A stretch of DNA of 64,000 bases from Bacteroides caecimuris (GTDB lineage: Bacteria > Bacteroidota > Bacteroidia > Bacteroidales > Bacteroidaceae), in NCBI RefSeq assembly GCF_001688725.2, contig NZ_CP015401.2:806001-870000 (forward strand). Reading direction: 5' to 3'. The notes beneath the pieces are model-generated. The model was not told where the DNA came from. It searched no databases and saw nothing but the letters and a program-made list of their open reading frames with translations. A program made the position numbers and the translations under genes. Positions 55,331 through 62,932 of the stretch are shown here, piece after piece. The number at the start of each line of letters is the position of its first letter. Position 1 is the first letter of the stretch.

Positions 55331-55463
55331 TGTCCCATATATTGTGGGAAAGTATTCCCGCGTATTAAGAGAAAACTTTCCCACAAAATGAGGGAATATT
55401 TTCCCAAGCACTAGGGAATACTTTCCCAAGTAGTAGGGAATCTTTTCCCATAATATGTGGGAC
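55331..55463. repeat. Palindromic element made of GGGAA/TTCCC modules (copy 2)
   Basis: The outer arms GTCCCATATATT (from 55332) and AATATGTGGGAC (to 55463) pair with one wobble. Inside are five modules of the type GGGAA-n-TTCCC, or degenerate forms, about 22 nt apart. The first 29 bases are identical to 5375-5403 in the copy near glnN. No ORF is supported. Confidence 0.75.
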
Positions 55464-55698
55464 TAAGCCACTGTGTATGGAAGCAAGCAAAAGGAATGCA
55501 TGATTCTATTTATTCAATGCCCGCTTCCGGCACACTACACTATGAGAAATGAAAATGAAAAAACAATGTAGTGGATCATCAGGATTTATGCTGTTTGATA
55601 AGAACTTTCTTTTTTTGGGGAAGCATCTAATCTACTTTTTCTGTACCTTCTCTCAAAGAAATTACAGAAGATGATGCACGAGGTAGAATAAAAAATCG

Positions 55699-55706
55699 TA
55701 TTTTTG
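55699..55706 (+). promoter_or_regulatory. -7 box of hpt
   Basis: TATTTTTG, 25 bp upstream of the hpt ATG. Confidence 0.5.
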
Positions 55707-55731
55707 CAAGGTTATTTTTAAATTACCGGTT

Positions 55732-56268
55732 ATGGATACCATTCAGATAAAAGACAAATTGTTTACCGTTTCTATTAAGGAACAAGATATTCAGAAAGAA
55801 GTGATTCGCGTAGCGAACGAAATTAACCGCGATTTGGCAGGTAAGAATCCGCTTTTTCTTAGTGTGTTGAACGGTTCGTTCATGTTTACTGCTGATTTAC
55901 TGAAGCACATCACCATCCCTTGTGAAATCTCATTTGTGAAGTTGGCGTCTTATCAGGGCATCACTTCCACCGGAGTGATTAAAGAGGTAATCGGCCTGAA
56001 TGAAGACATTGCCGGACGTACCATTGTAATCGTAGAAGATATCGTAGACACAGGACTGACGATGCAGCGACTGCTCGAAACATTAGGTACACGCAATCCC
56101 GAAGCTATCCATATCGCTTCTCTGTTGGTGAAACCTGAAAAGCTCAAGGTAAACCTCAACATTGAATATGTCGCGATGGAAATCCCGAACGACTTTATCG
56201 TAGGTTACGGACTGGATTATGATGGTTTCGGACGTAATTACCCCGATATTTATACAGTAGTAGATTAA
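55732..56268 (+). CDS. hpt: Hypoxanthine phosphoribosyltransferase
   Basis: A 178-residue purine salvage enzyme that joins hypoxanthine or guanine to PRPP. The PRPP-binding signature is VIVEDIVDTGLTMQRLLE near residue 103. FLSVLNGSFMFTADLLKH and FVKLASYQGITSTG are the conserved N-terminal parts, and NDFIVGYGLDYDGFGRNYPD is the C-terminal substrate loop. It lies 59 bp upstream of adk, so a purine nucleotide operon is likely. Confidence 0.95.
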   Translation: MDTIQIKDKLFTVSIKEQDIQKEVIRVANEINRDLAGKNPLFLSVLNGSFMFTADLLKHITIPCEISFVKLASYQGITSTGVIKEVIGLNEDIAGRTIVIVEDIVDTGLTMQRLLETLGTRNPEAIHIASLLVKPEKLKVNLNIEYVAMEIPNDFIVGYGLDYDGFGRNYPDIYTVVD

Positions 56269-56327
56269 TGTTAAATAGGTACCAGTTTAAATGGTAAATA
56301 GTAAATCGTTAAATTGTAAATAACAAA

Positions 56328-56897
56328 ATGTTGAACATCGTAATTTTCGGTGCTCCGGGTTCAGGAAAAGGAACACAGAGCGAACGTATCGTAGAAAAGT
56401 ATGGAATCAATCACATCTCGACAGGAGATGTATTGCGTGCTGAAATCAAGAATGGCACAGAACTGGGTAAAACAGCTAAAGGTTACATCGACCAAGGCCA
56501 ATTGATTCCTGATGAATTAATGATTGATATTCTGGCAAGCGTATTCGACAGCTTCAAAGATAGCAAAGGGGTAATTTTCGACGGTTTCCCAAGAACAATT
56601 GCACAGGCAGAAGCATTAAAGAAAATGTTGGCAGAGAGAGGACAGGACGTTTCTATAATGCTTGACTTGGAAGTTCCCGAAGAAGAACTGATGGTACGTC
56701 TTATTAAACGTGGCAAGGATTCCGGTCGTGCTGATGATAACGAAGAAACAATCAAAAAACGTCTGCACGTATATCATTCGCAGACTGCTCCACTGATCGA
56801 CTGGTACAAGAACGAAAAGAAATACCAACACATCAACGGCTTGGGTACTATGGAAGGTATCTTCGCTGAAATCTGCGAAGCAGTAGATAAATTGTAA
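56328..56897 (+). CDS. adk: Adenylate kinase
   Basis: A 189-residue enzyme catalysing ATP + AMP to 2 ADP. The P-loop is GAPGSGKGTQSERI near residue 8, STGDVLRAEI follows, and GFPRTIAQAEAL is the AMP-binding segment. It is the short form, without a zinc-binding LID. The short LID reads KRGKDSGRADDNEETIKKRL, with the usual arginines. The start MLNIVIFGAPG is standard. It is between hpt and obgE. Confidence 0.96.
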   Translation: MLNIVIFGAPGSGKGTQSERIVEKYGINHISTGDVLRAEIKNGTELGKTAKGYIDQGQLIPDELMIDILASVFDSFKDSKGVIFDGFPRTIAQAEALKKMLAERGQDVSIMLDLEVPEEELMVRLIKRGKDSGRADDNEETIKKRLHVYHSQTAPLIDWYKNEKKYQHINGLGTMEGIFAEICEAVDKL

Positions 56898-56985
56898 TAA
56901 TACAATATTATAAATAAATAAGTCAGTAGCCGGAGTGTGCTAATTAACAGCTCTGACTACTGACTACTTTAACTCTTAAAAAAAT

Positions 56986-58140
56986 ATGGCTGAATCGAAT
57001 TTTGTTGATTACGTAAAGATATACTGTCGCTCGGGTAAGGGCGGAAGAGGCTCTACGCACATGAGGCGCGAGAAATATTGTCCTAACGGAGGTCCCGACG
57101 GGGGCGATGGTGGCAGAGGAGGTCATATCATCTTGCGCGGTAACCGTAATTACTGGACATTGCTGCACTTGAAGTATGACCGTCACGCAATGGCCGGTCA
57201 TGGTGAATCGGGGAGCAAAGGACGTAGTTTCGGAAAAGACGGTGCGGATAAAATAATAGAAGTACCCTGCGGAACAGTAGTTTATAATGCCGAGACAGGG
57301 GAGTATCTTTGTGACGTAACAGAAGACGGACAGGAAGTGATTTTACTCAAAGGCGGTCGCGGCGGTCTGGGTAACTGGCATTTCAAGACGGCAACCCGCC
57401 AGGCTCCGCGTTTTGCGCAGCCGGGAGAGCCGATGCAGGAAATGACCGTTATCATGGAGCTGAAACTGCTTGCCGATGTCGGTCTGGTAGGTTTCCCGAA
57501 TGCGGGAAAGTCAACTCTGCTTTCTTCCATTTCGGCTGCCAAACCGAAAATTGCCGATTACCCGTTTACTACGCTCGAACCCAACTTGGGCATCGTTTCC
57601 TATCACGATGGAAAATCCTTTGTGATGGCGGACATACCGGGTATTATCGAAGGAGCCAGTCAGGGAAAAGGTTTGGGACTGCGTTTCTTGCGTCATATCG
57701 AACGTAATTCATTACTGCTGTTTATGGTTCCGGCAGACAGCGACGACATTCGTAAAGAATACGAAGTCTTGCTGAACGAACTGCGTACCTTCAATCCTGA
57801 AATGTTGGACAAGCAACGTGTGTTGGCCATCACCAAGAGCGATATGCTCGACCAGGAATTGATGGACGAGATTGAACCTACACTGCCCGAAGGCATACCA
57901 CACGTATTCATATCTTCTGTTTCCGGTTTGGGCATCTCGGTATTGAAAGACATCCTTTGGGAAGAGCTGAACAAGGAAAGCAATAAGATAGAAGCTATCG
58001 TTCACCGTCCGAAAGACGTGACCCGCCTACAACAGGAACTCAAAGACATGGGCGAAGATGAAGACATCGTTTATGAATATGAGGAAGATGGTGACGATGA
58101 TATCGATTATGAATACGAAGAAGATTGGGAAGAAGAATGA
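56986..58140 (+). CDS. obgE: Obg family GTPase
   Basis: A 384-residue ribosome-associated GTPase. The glycine-rich Obg fold covers residues 1-158 ([35 protein letters not shown]). The G domain then has [13 protein letters not shown] (G1), [12 protein letters not shown] (switch I), DIPGIIEG (G3) and TKSD (G4). The C-terminus is a very acidic tail ([20 protein letters not shown]). It acts in late 50S assembly. Its stop codon overlaps the ATG of pgeF (ATGA). Confidence 0.96.
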   Translation: MAESNFVDYVKIYCRSGKGGRGSTHMRREKYCPNGGPDGGDGGRGGHIILRGNRNYWTLLHLKYDRHAMAGHGESGSKGRSFGKDGADKIIEVPCGTVVYNAETGEYLCDVTEDGQEVILLKGGRGGLGNWHFKTATRQAPRFAQPGEPMQEMTVIMELKLLADVGLVGFPNAGKSTLLSSISAAKPKIADYPFTTLEPNLGIVSYHDGKSFVMADIPGIIEGASQGKGLGLRFLRHIERNSLLLFMVPADSDDIRKEYEVLLNELRTFNPEMLDKQRVLAITKSDMLDQELMDEIEPTLPEGIPHVFISSVSGLGISVLKDILWEELNKESNKIEAIVHRPKDVTRLQQELKDMGEDEDIVYEYEEDGDDDIDYEYEEDWEEE

Positions 58141-58949
58141 TTTCTCTTACAAAACATAACGAGTTGAAGGGATATAAGTCATTAGATGCATATCCCGAAG
58201 TAGCTCATTTCGTAACTACACGTCACGGAGGTATAAGCACCGGAGCTTACGGCTCTTTCAACTGTTCGCCTTATACCAACGACTCATGTGTGAACGTCAA
58301 TCGCAATCAGGACTGGTTGTTTCAGTGCATGAATCATCAGATAAAGGAATTATTTATTCCTGAACAGAGTCATGGTTGCGCCAGTCTGATTATCAATGAA
58401 TCATTTTTTAAAGAATCATTGGAAAGGAGACGGCTACTTCTGCGAGGAATGGATGCTTTGATAACGAATGTGCCGGGATATTGCGTTTGTGTCACGACAG
58501 CGGATTGTGTTCCTGTATTGCTGTACGACAAAAAACAACACGTTGTGGCTGCCGTTCATGCCGGATGGAAGGGAACGGTGAAGCATATTGTCAGTCATGT
58601 GATGGACCACATGACTCAAAAGTTCGGGACGTAAGGCGAAAATGTAATAGCTTGCATCGGGCCGAGCATTTCGCTCGAATCATTTGAAGTAGGCGATGAA
58701 GTGTATGATGCTTTTGAAGAAAGCGGCTTCGATATGTCTCTTATTTCTATGAAGAAGAAGGAGACAGGCAAATATCATATTGATTTGTGGGAAGCCAACC
58801 GGATTGAATTACTGAATCGCGGAGTGCCTGCAGAGCAGATAGAAGTGGCTGGAATCTGTACCTATATTCATCATGATGAATTCTTCTCCGCACGTAGACT
58901 GGGAATAGATTCCGGTCGTATATTGTCGGGAATAATGATTAGAAAGTAA
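58137..58949 (+). pseudogene. pgeF: pgeF (peptidoglycan editing factor, laccase domain) split by an in-frame stop
   Basis: The full reading frame would encode about 270 residues of the YfiH/PgeF family. Its members hydrolyse wrongly built peptidoglycan precursors and are also described as purine nucleoside phosphorylases or polyphenol oxidases. Codon 166, at 58632-58634, is TAA. The same frame continues without a shift: FGT, stop, GENVIACIGPSISLESFEVG, and on to ILSGIMIRK. Conserved motifs are on both sides: TTADCVPVLLYD and HAGWKGT before the stop, and CIGPSI after it. So it looks like one recent nonsense change, or a base-calling error. The truncated product would lack its last third. It starts within the obgE stop codon. 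Confidence 0.82.
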
Positions 58950-58999
58950 TAATTAGTGTCCGTAATCGCAGGACGCTGATGATTGGTTTATGATAAGTT

Positions 59000-59665
59000 A
59001 TGTTTGAAATAAAAGTATCTAAAGAAATAAAAGACGCATGCCCGGTTTTTGCCGGAGCCGCCGTGTATGCTGCGGTGAAGAATACTGCTTACAACGAAGG
59101 GCTTTGGCAGGAAATCAACGCTTTTGCCGGGCAACTGACTTCCACTACACAGATGGAAGACATCAAACATCAACCTGTTATCTTTGCTACCCGTGAGGCT
59201 TATAAGCGTTGTGGCAAAGATCCCGGACGTTATCGCCCGTCAGCCGAAGCTCTACGCCGCCGCCTGATGCGTGGAATCCCGTTATATCAGATTGATACGT
59301 TGGTAGACCTTATCAACCTTGTGTCTCTTCGCACGGGACATTCGATCGGTGGTTTTGACGCGGACAAAATACAAGGTACGCATCTTGAACTCGGTATCGG
59401 CAAAGCAGGAGAACCGTTTGAAGGTATCGGACGCGGTGTATTGAATATTGAAGGATTACCTGTATATCGTGATTCTTTTGGCGGAATTGGAACCCCGACA
59501 AGCGATCATGAACGTACGAAAATGGATCTCGGAACCACTCATATCCTAGCCATAGTCAACGGTTATAACGGAAAAGAAGGTTTGCAAGAAGCGGCTGAAA
59601 TGATACAAACCTTATTAAGAAACTATACAGAATCGGATGGAGGCGAAATCGTATGCTTCGAATAA
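59000..59665 (+). CDS. Stand-alone B3/B4-domain protein (PheT-like editing domain)
   Basis: A 221-residue protein with the B3/B4 fold found in the beta subunit of phenylalanyl-tRNA synthetase, where it edits mischarged tRNA. Motifs are GKDPGRYRPSAEALRRRLMRG (written in two parts: GKDPGRYRPS and AEALRRRLMRG), LVDLINLVSLRTGHSIGGFD, and DSFGGIGTPTSDHERTKM. Free-standing versions occur in many bacteria and may edit tRNA in trans, but that is not shown here. It follows the broken pgeF by 50 bp and precedes the M23 peptidase gene by 28 bp. Confidence 0.88.
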   Translation: MFEIKVSKEIKDACPVFAGAAVYAAVKNTAYNEGLWQEINAFAGQLTSTTQMEDIKHQPVIFATREAYKRCGKDPGRYRPSAEALRRRLMRGIPLYQIDTLVDLINLVSLRTGHSIGGFDADKIQGTHLELGIGKAGEPFEGIGRGVLNIEGLPVYRDSFGGIGTPTSDHERTKMDLGTTHILAIVNGYNGKEGLQEAAEMIQTLLRNYTESDGGEIVCFE

Positions 59666-59693
59666 TTAGAATGAGTGCTCTAAGAAAAAAGAC

Positions 59694-60335
59694 ATGAAAA
59701 ACATACTTATCTTACTGACAGTTTTATTATTATTGCCACTGACTGCCGACGGGCAGGATAAATCCTCCTTCTCTGCCCGCGAAATGGCTGATGTACGGGT
59801 AGCTACTCCCGGATTATTTGCTAAAGGCAATCATATCTATCTGCATTTGGATTCTCTGAAAGATCACGAATATGCTTTCCCATTACCCGGAGGAAAAGTA
59901 ATCTCTGCCTATGGAACTCGCGGAGGACATTCGGGAACAGACATTAAGACCTGTGCAAAAGATACGATTCGTGCTGCTTTTGATGGAGTGGTGCGTATGT
60001 CGAAACCCTATTATGCCTATGGAAATATCGTTGTAATCCGCCACGCCAACGGATTGGAAACGCTTTATAGCCACAATTTCAAGAATCTGGTTAAAGCTGG
60101 TGATGTCGTAAAAGCCGGACAAGCTATCGGGCTGACAGGACGTACTGGTCGTGCCACTACCGAACATGTACACTTCGAAACCCGTATTAACGGGCAACAT
60201 TTTAATCCGAATCTCATTTTTGACTTTAAAGAGAGAACATTGCGGAAAGAATGTATCAAGTGTACCAAGAACGGGAGTAAAATCGTTGTGAGAACGCATA
60301 CTCCTGATAGCTGGGTTGCTCAGAGTAAGAAGTAA
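59694..60335 (+). CDS. M23 family metallopeptidase
   Basis: A 213-residue exported peptidase with a signal peptide (LILLTVLLLLPLTADGQ). The LytM/M23 domain at about residues 60-170 has the zinc ligands HSGTD (HxxxD) and the HVHFE (HxH) motif, with GLETLYSHNFKNL between. M23 enzymes cut peptidoglycan cross-links; some are inactive regulators, but here both zinc motifs are complete. It is the last gene before ssrA, with no obvious terminator. Confidence 0.9.
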   Translation: MKNILILLTVLLLLPLTADGQDKSSFSAREMADVRVATPGLFAKGNHIYLHLDSLKDHEYAFPLPGGKVISAYGTRGGHSGTDIKTCAKDTIRAAFDGVVRMSKPYYAYGNIVVIRHANGLETLYSHNFKNLVKAGDVVKAGQAIGLTGRTGRATTEHVHFETRINGQHFNPNLIFDFKERTLRKECIKCTKNGSKIVVRTHTPDSWVAQSKK

Positions 60336-60416
60336 TTAAATATAAAATAGCTTCGTAAAGATAACGCTTTGATATAATATTTGCTAACGTTTTCTCGTTA
60401 ATTAGAAAATATTTCC

Positions 60417-60424
60417 TATCTTTG
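60417..60424 (+). promoter_or_regulatory. -7 box of ssrA
   Basis: TATCTTTG, 53 bp before the mature tmRNA 5' end. This leaves a leader to be cut by RNase P. A near-match TCG stands 19 nt upstream instead of TTG. Confidence 0.6.
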
Positions 60425-60477
60425 CACTCTTGGAAAAGAGTTCTAAAACAATCGCTATTCTGTACGAATAAAAATTT

Positions 60478-60871
60478 GGGCTTGACTGGATTTGACAGCG
60501 GGCAGAAATGGTAGGTAAGCATGCAGTGGGTCGGTAATTTCCACTTAAATCTCAGTTATCAAAATTTTATCTGGCGAAACTAATTACGCTCTTGCTGCTT
60601 AATCGAAGTATAGTAGATTAGCTTAATCCAGGCACTAGGTGCCAGGACGAGACATCACTCGGAAGCTGTTGCTCCGAAGCATTCCGGTTCAGTGGTGCAG
60701 TTACATCGGGGATAGTCAAAGGTGGCCTCGCGCTTTTGATGAAACTTTAGAGGATAAGGTAGGAATTGATGGCTTTGGTTCTGTTCCTGCACGAAAAATT
60801 AGGCAAAGATAAGCATGTAGAAAGCTTATGATTTCCTCGTTTGGACGAGGGTTCGATTCCCTCCAGGTCCA
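60478..60871 (+). ncRNA. ssrA: Transfer-messenger RNA
   Basis: tmRNA rescues stalled ribosomes and tags their products for proteolysis. The 5' end GGGCTTGACTGG and 3' end TTCGATTCCCTCCAGGTCCA form the tRNA-like acceptor and T arm (7-bp acceptor stem including G-U pairs). The tag frame at 60573-60602 reads GGC GAA ACT AAT TAC GCT CTT GCT GCT TAA, giving GETNYALAA, the Bacteroides tag. Terminal CCA is not encoded after the discriminator A. The gene has its own promoter. Confidence 0.96.
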
Positions 60872-60895
60872 CAATAAATGCTGATTTTTAGTGTT

Positions 60896-61117
60896 TTATG
60901 AGATTTGCACCCCGCTTTGCATTCTAATAATGTAAAGCGGGGTGTTGACTTTTCCGCCCCAACCTAATCTTTTTTGGTGGTATCGAATGAAGTTCCCCAA
61001 TTTCCAATAGTGGAACAGCATTTGTGCATTGGCTGCAACAATCAATTGCACTTGTGCATGTTTTATCTCAAAGCCTATTGCATGAATGAGGGCTTCAAAG
61101 TCTTTTCTTTCTCTCAT
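60896..61117 (-). pseudogene. Truncated DUF1016/YhcG-type nuclease N-terminus
   Basis: 73 codons resembling the N-terminal helical domain of DUF1016 (YhcG) proteins: FEALIHAIGFEIKHAQVQLI, then NAQMLFHYWKLGNFI and YHQKRLGWGGK. Full proteins have about 350 residues with a PD-(D/E)xK nuclease domain, absent here. The homology stops after GGKV, exactly where a 16-bp hairpin (60908-60944) begins. The last 16 residues are encoded by that hairpin and are not family-like. It is probably a decayed fragment left after deletion. Confidence 0.6.
60908..60944. repeat. Strong hairpin downstream of ssrA
   Basis: CACCCCGCTTTGCATT pairs with AATGTAAAGCGGGGTG over 16 bp with one G-U position and a 5-nt loop. 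It lies 36 bp after ssrA and could end its transcript, though only a short T-rich stretch follows. Confidence 0.6.
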
Positions 61118-61155
61118 CAGGGAGACAATTCCTACCTTCCAGCTTTTTTCTTCTC

Positions 61156-61485
61156 TTACAATTCCGGGGACAATACAAATGGTCTGTGATCCGCATAAGC
61201 TTGATATATACCATTGAAAAAAGAATTAGGGCCAAAAGAAACGAGACTGTCGGGAGATTCGCTCTTTGCAATGATATGATAAGGAACCTTGATATTCTTC
61301 TCTTTTATCTCATAAGGCTCTATATCCATATCTGATAATATAAGACTTTCGTAAATTTCATTCGGGGAGTGTAGATGAAGTAATTCTTCAGGCTTTGAAA
61401 GCTTTTCAACCTTAAAAGTGATTCCATTTTGAGCGAATGTGGAAACACTGCAAAAGATAAATAAGCAAAATAATGTGTTTTTCAT
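61156..61485 (-). pseudogene. Truncated DUF4419-like secreted protein
   Basis: 109 codons with a signal peptide (LFCLFIFCSVSTFAQ). The segment PNSFFNGIYQAYADHRPFVL resembles the start of DUF4419 proteins, which continue for several hundred residues. Here a stop follows at once after VLSPEL, and the sequence then joins the DUF1016 remnant within 40 bp. The most likely reading is a deletion that fused the remains of two genes. It has its own -7 box upstream. Without the missing part it may be a non-functional fragment; the family assignment is from memory of the motif. Confidence 0.55.
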
Positions 61486-61551
61486 AATCTTAAAGAGTTG
61501 TATGGTGGCACAAACTAATTAACTACCTCTATATTTTGAATAGACGATATG

Positions 61552-61559
61552 CAAATATA
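61552..61559 (-). promoter_or_regulatory. -7 box of the DUF4419-like remnant
   Basis: The minus strand reads TATATTTG, 66 bp upstream of the ATG. Confidence 0.4.
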
Positions 61560-61675
61560 GTATTATTAAGAACTATCTTTGATAAGATATTGAATGTTTT
61601 TTGACTTATATCTATAAAAATCATAAGCATATTATTTCTTGAACCGATAAGTAGGATTTATTCGGGAATTTATAG

Positions 61676-61683
61676 TAAGTTTG
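61676..61683 (+). promoter_or_regulatory. -7 box of dinB
   Basis: TAAGTTTG, 18 bp upstream of the dinB ATG. No SOS-type operator could be recognised. Confidence 0.5.
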
Positions 61684-61701
61684 CTCTGCTAATTCTAAAC
61701 A

Positions 61702-62793
61702 ATGACGCAGAGAAAAATTATACATATCGACATGGATGCCTTCTATGCCTCTGTAGAACAGCGTGATAATCCTGAACTTCGTGGCAAACCTTTGGCGGTA
61801 GGTCATGCTGAAGAGAGGGGAGTTGTGGCTGCTGCCAGCTATGAAGCCCGGCGTTACGGTGTTCGTTCTGCCATGGCTTCGCAAAAGGCGAAACGTCTTT
61901 GTCCCCAACTCATTTTTGTACCTGGCAGGATGGATGTTTATAAATCCGTTTCCTGTCAGATACATGAGATTTTCCACGAATATACGGATATCATCGAACC
62001 TCTGTCTCTGGATGAAGCTTTTCTGGATGTCACAGAAAATAAAAAAAATATTTCCCTGGCTGTGGATATAGCAAAGGAAATAAAGCAGAAGATTCGGGAA
62101 CAGCTCAACCTTGTTGCATCTGCCGGAGTTTCTTATAATAAGTTTCTGGCTAAAATAGCTTCGGACTATCGTAAACCGGATGGCTTATGTACCATTCATC
62201 CGGAACAAGCCCTTGATTTTATAGCCCGTCTTCCTATCGAATCTTTTTGGGGAGTAGGTCCGGTGACTGCAAAGAAGATGCATCTGCTTGGCATTCACAA
62301 TGGACTTCAACTACGAAAATGTTCTCTTGAAATGCTGACAGCACATTTCGGAAAAGCCGGCGCACTGTATTATGAGTGTTCACGAGGAATTGACGAACGC
62401 CCTGTCGAAGCAATTCGTATCCGTAAATCCATTGGCTGCGAACGTACATTGGAACGTGATATTTCAGCCCGTTCATCGGTCATTATCGAACTATACCATG
62501 TAGCAGTAGAGCTGATTGAACGTCTTCAGCGAAAAGACTTCAAAGGCAACACGCTTACTCTGAAAATCAAGTTTCATGATTTTAGCCAGATAACCCGAAG
62601 CCTTACTCAATCGCAGGAACTCACCACCTTAGACCGGGTACTTCCACTAGCAAAAGAATTGCTTAAAAGTGTCGAATTTGAGCAACATCCAATCCGGCTC
62701 ATCGGTCTTTCCGTCTCTAATCCAAAAGAGGAAGCCGATGAACAACACGGTGTTTGGGAACAGTTGAGTTTTGAATTTAGTGATTGGGATTGA
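61702..62793 (+). CDS. dinB: DNA polymerase IV (Y family)
   Basis: A 363-residue translesion polymerase. The catalytic metal ligands are D10 in HIDMDAFYASVEQ and D104/E105 in LSLDEAFLDVT. YKSVSCQIHEIF, VASAGVSYNKFLAKIASDY and the helix-hairpin-helix region LPIESFWGVGPVTAKKM follow. The little-finger domain is at about 245-345. It ends with a short tail (WEQLSFEFSDWD), which may carry the beta-clamp-binding motif (QLSFEF). It is alone on its transcript and divergent from the remnant at 61156. Confidence 0.95.
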   Translation: MTQRKIIHIDMDAFYASVEQRDNPELRGKPLAVGHAEERGVVAAASYEARRYGVRSAMASQKAKRLCPQLIFVPGRMDVYKSVSCQIHEIFHEYTDIIEPLSLDEAFLDVTENKKNISLAVDIAKEIKQKIREQLNLVASAGVSYNKFLAKIASDYRKPDGLCTIHPEQALDFIARLPIESFWGVGPVTAKKMHLLGIHNGLQLRKCSLEMLTAHFGKAGALYYECSRGIDERPVEAIRIRKSIGCERTLERDISARSSVIIELYHVAVELIERLQRKDFKGNTLTLKIKFHDFSQITRSLTQSQELTTLDRVLPLAKELLKSVEFEQHPIRLIGLSVSNPKEEADEQHGVWEQLSFEFSDWD

Positions 62794-62899
62794 AGGCGAA
62801 GGGGAAGAAATATAACATTAAGAGTACTATTTTTGAAGTATGTACTTTTTTGTCATCAGGTTCGTATGATTTACTCACCTCATTTTTTATCAGATACGT

Positions 62900-62907
62900 T
62901 ATCTTTG
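62900..62907 (+). promoter_or_regulatory. -7 box of the heparinase-like gene
   Basis: TATCTTTG, 25 bp upstream of the ATG at 62933. Confidence 0.55.
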
Positions 62908-62932
62908 CAATACTTAAATGAATGAAAATACC

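Noticed and set aside
58632..58700. Frameshift in pgeF
   Set aside because: The two parts are in the same frame; the break is a stop codon, not a shift.
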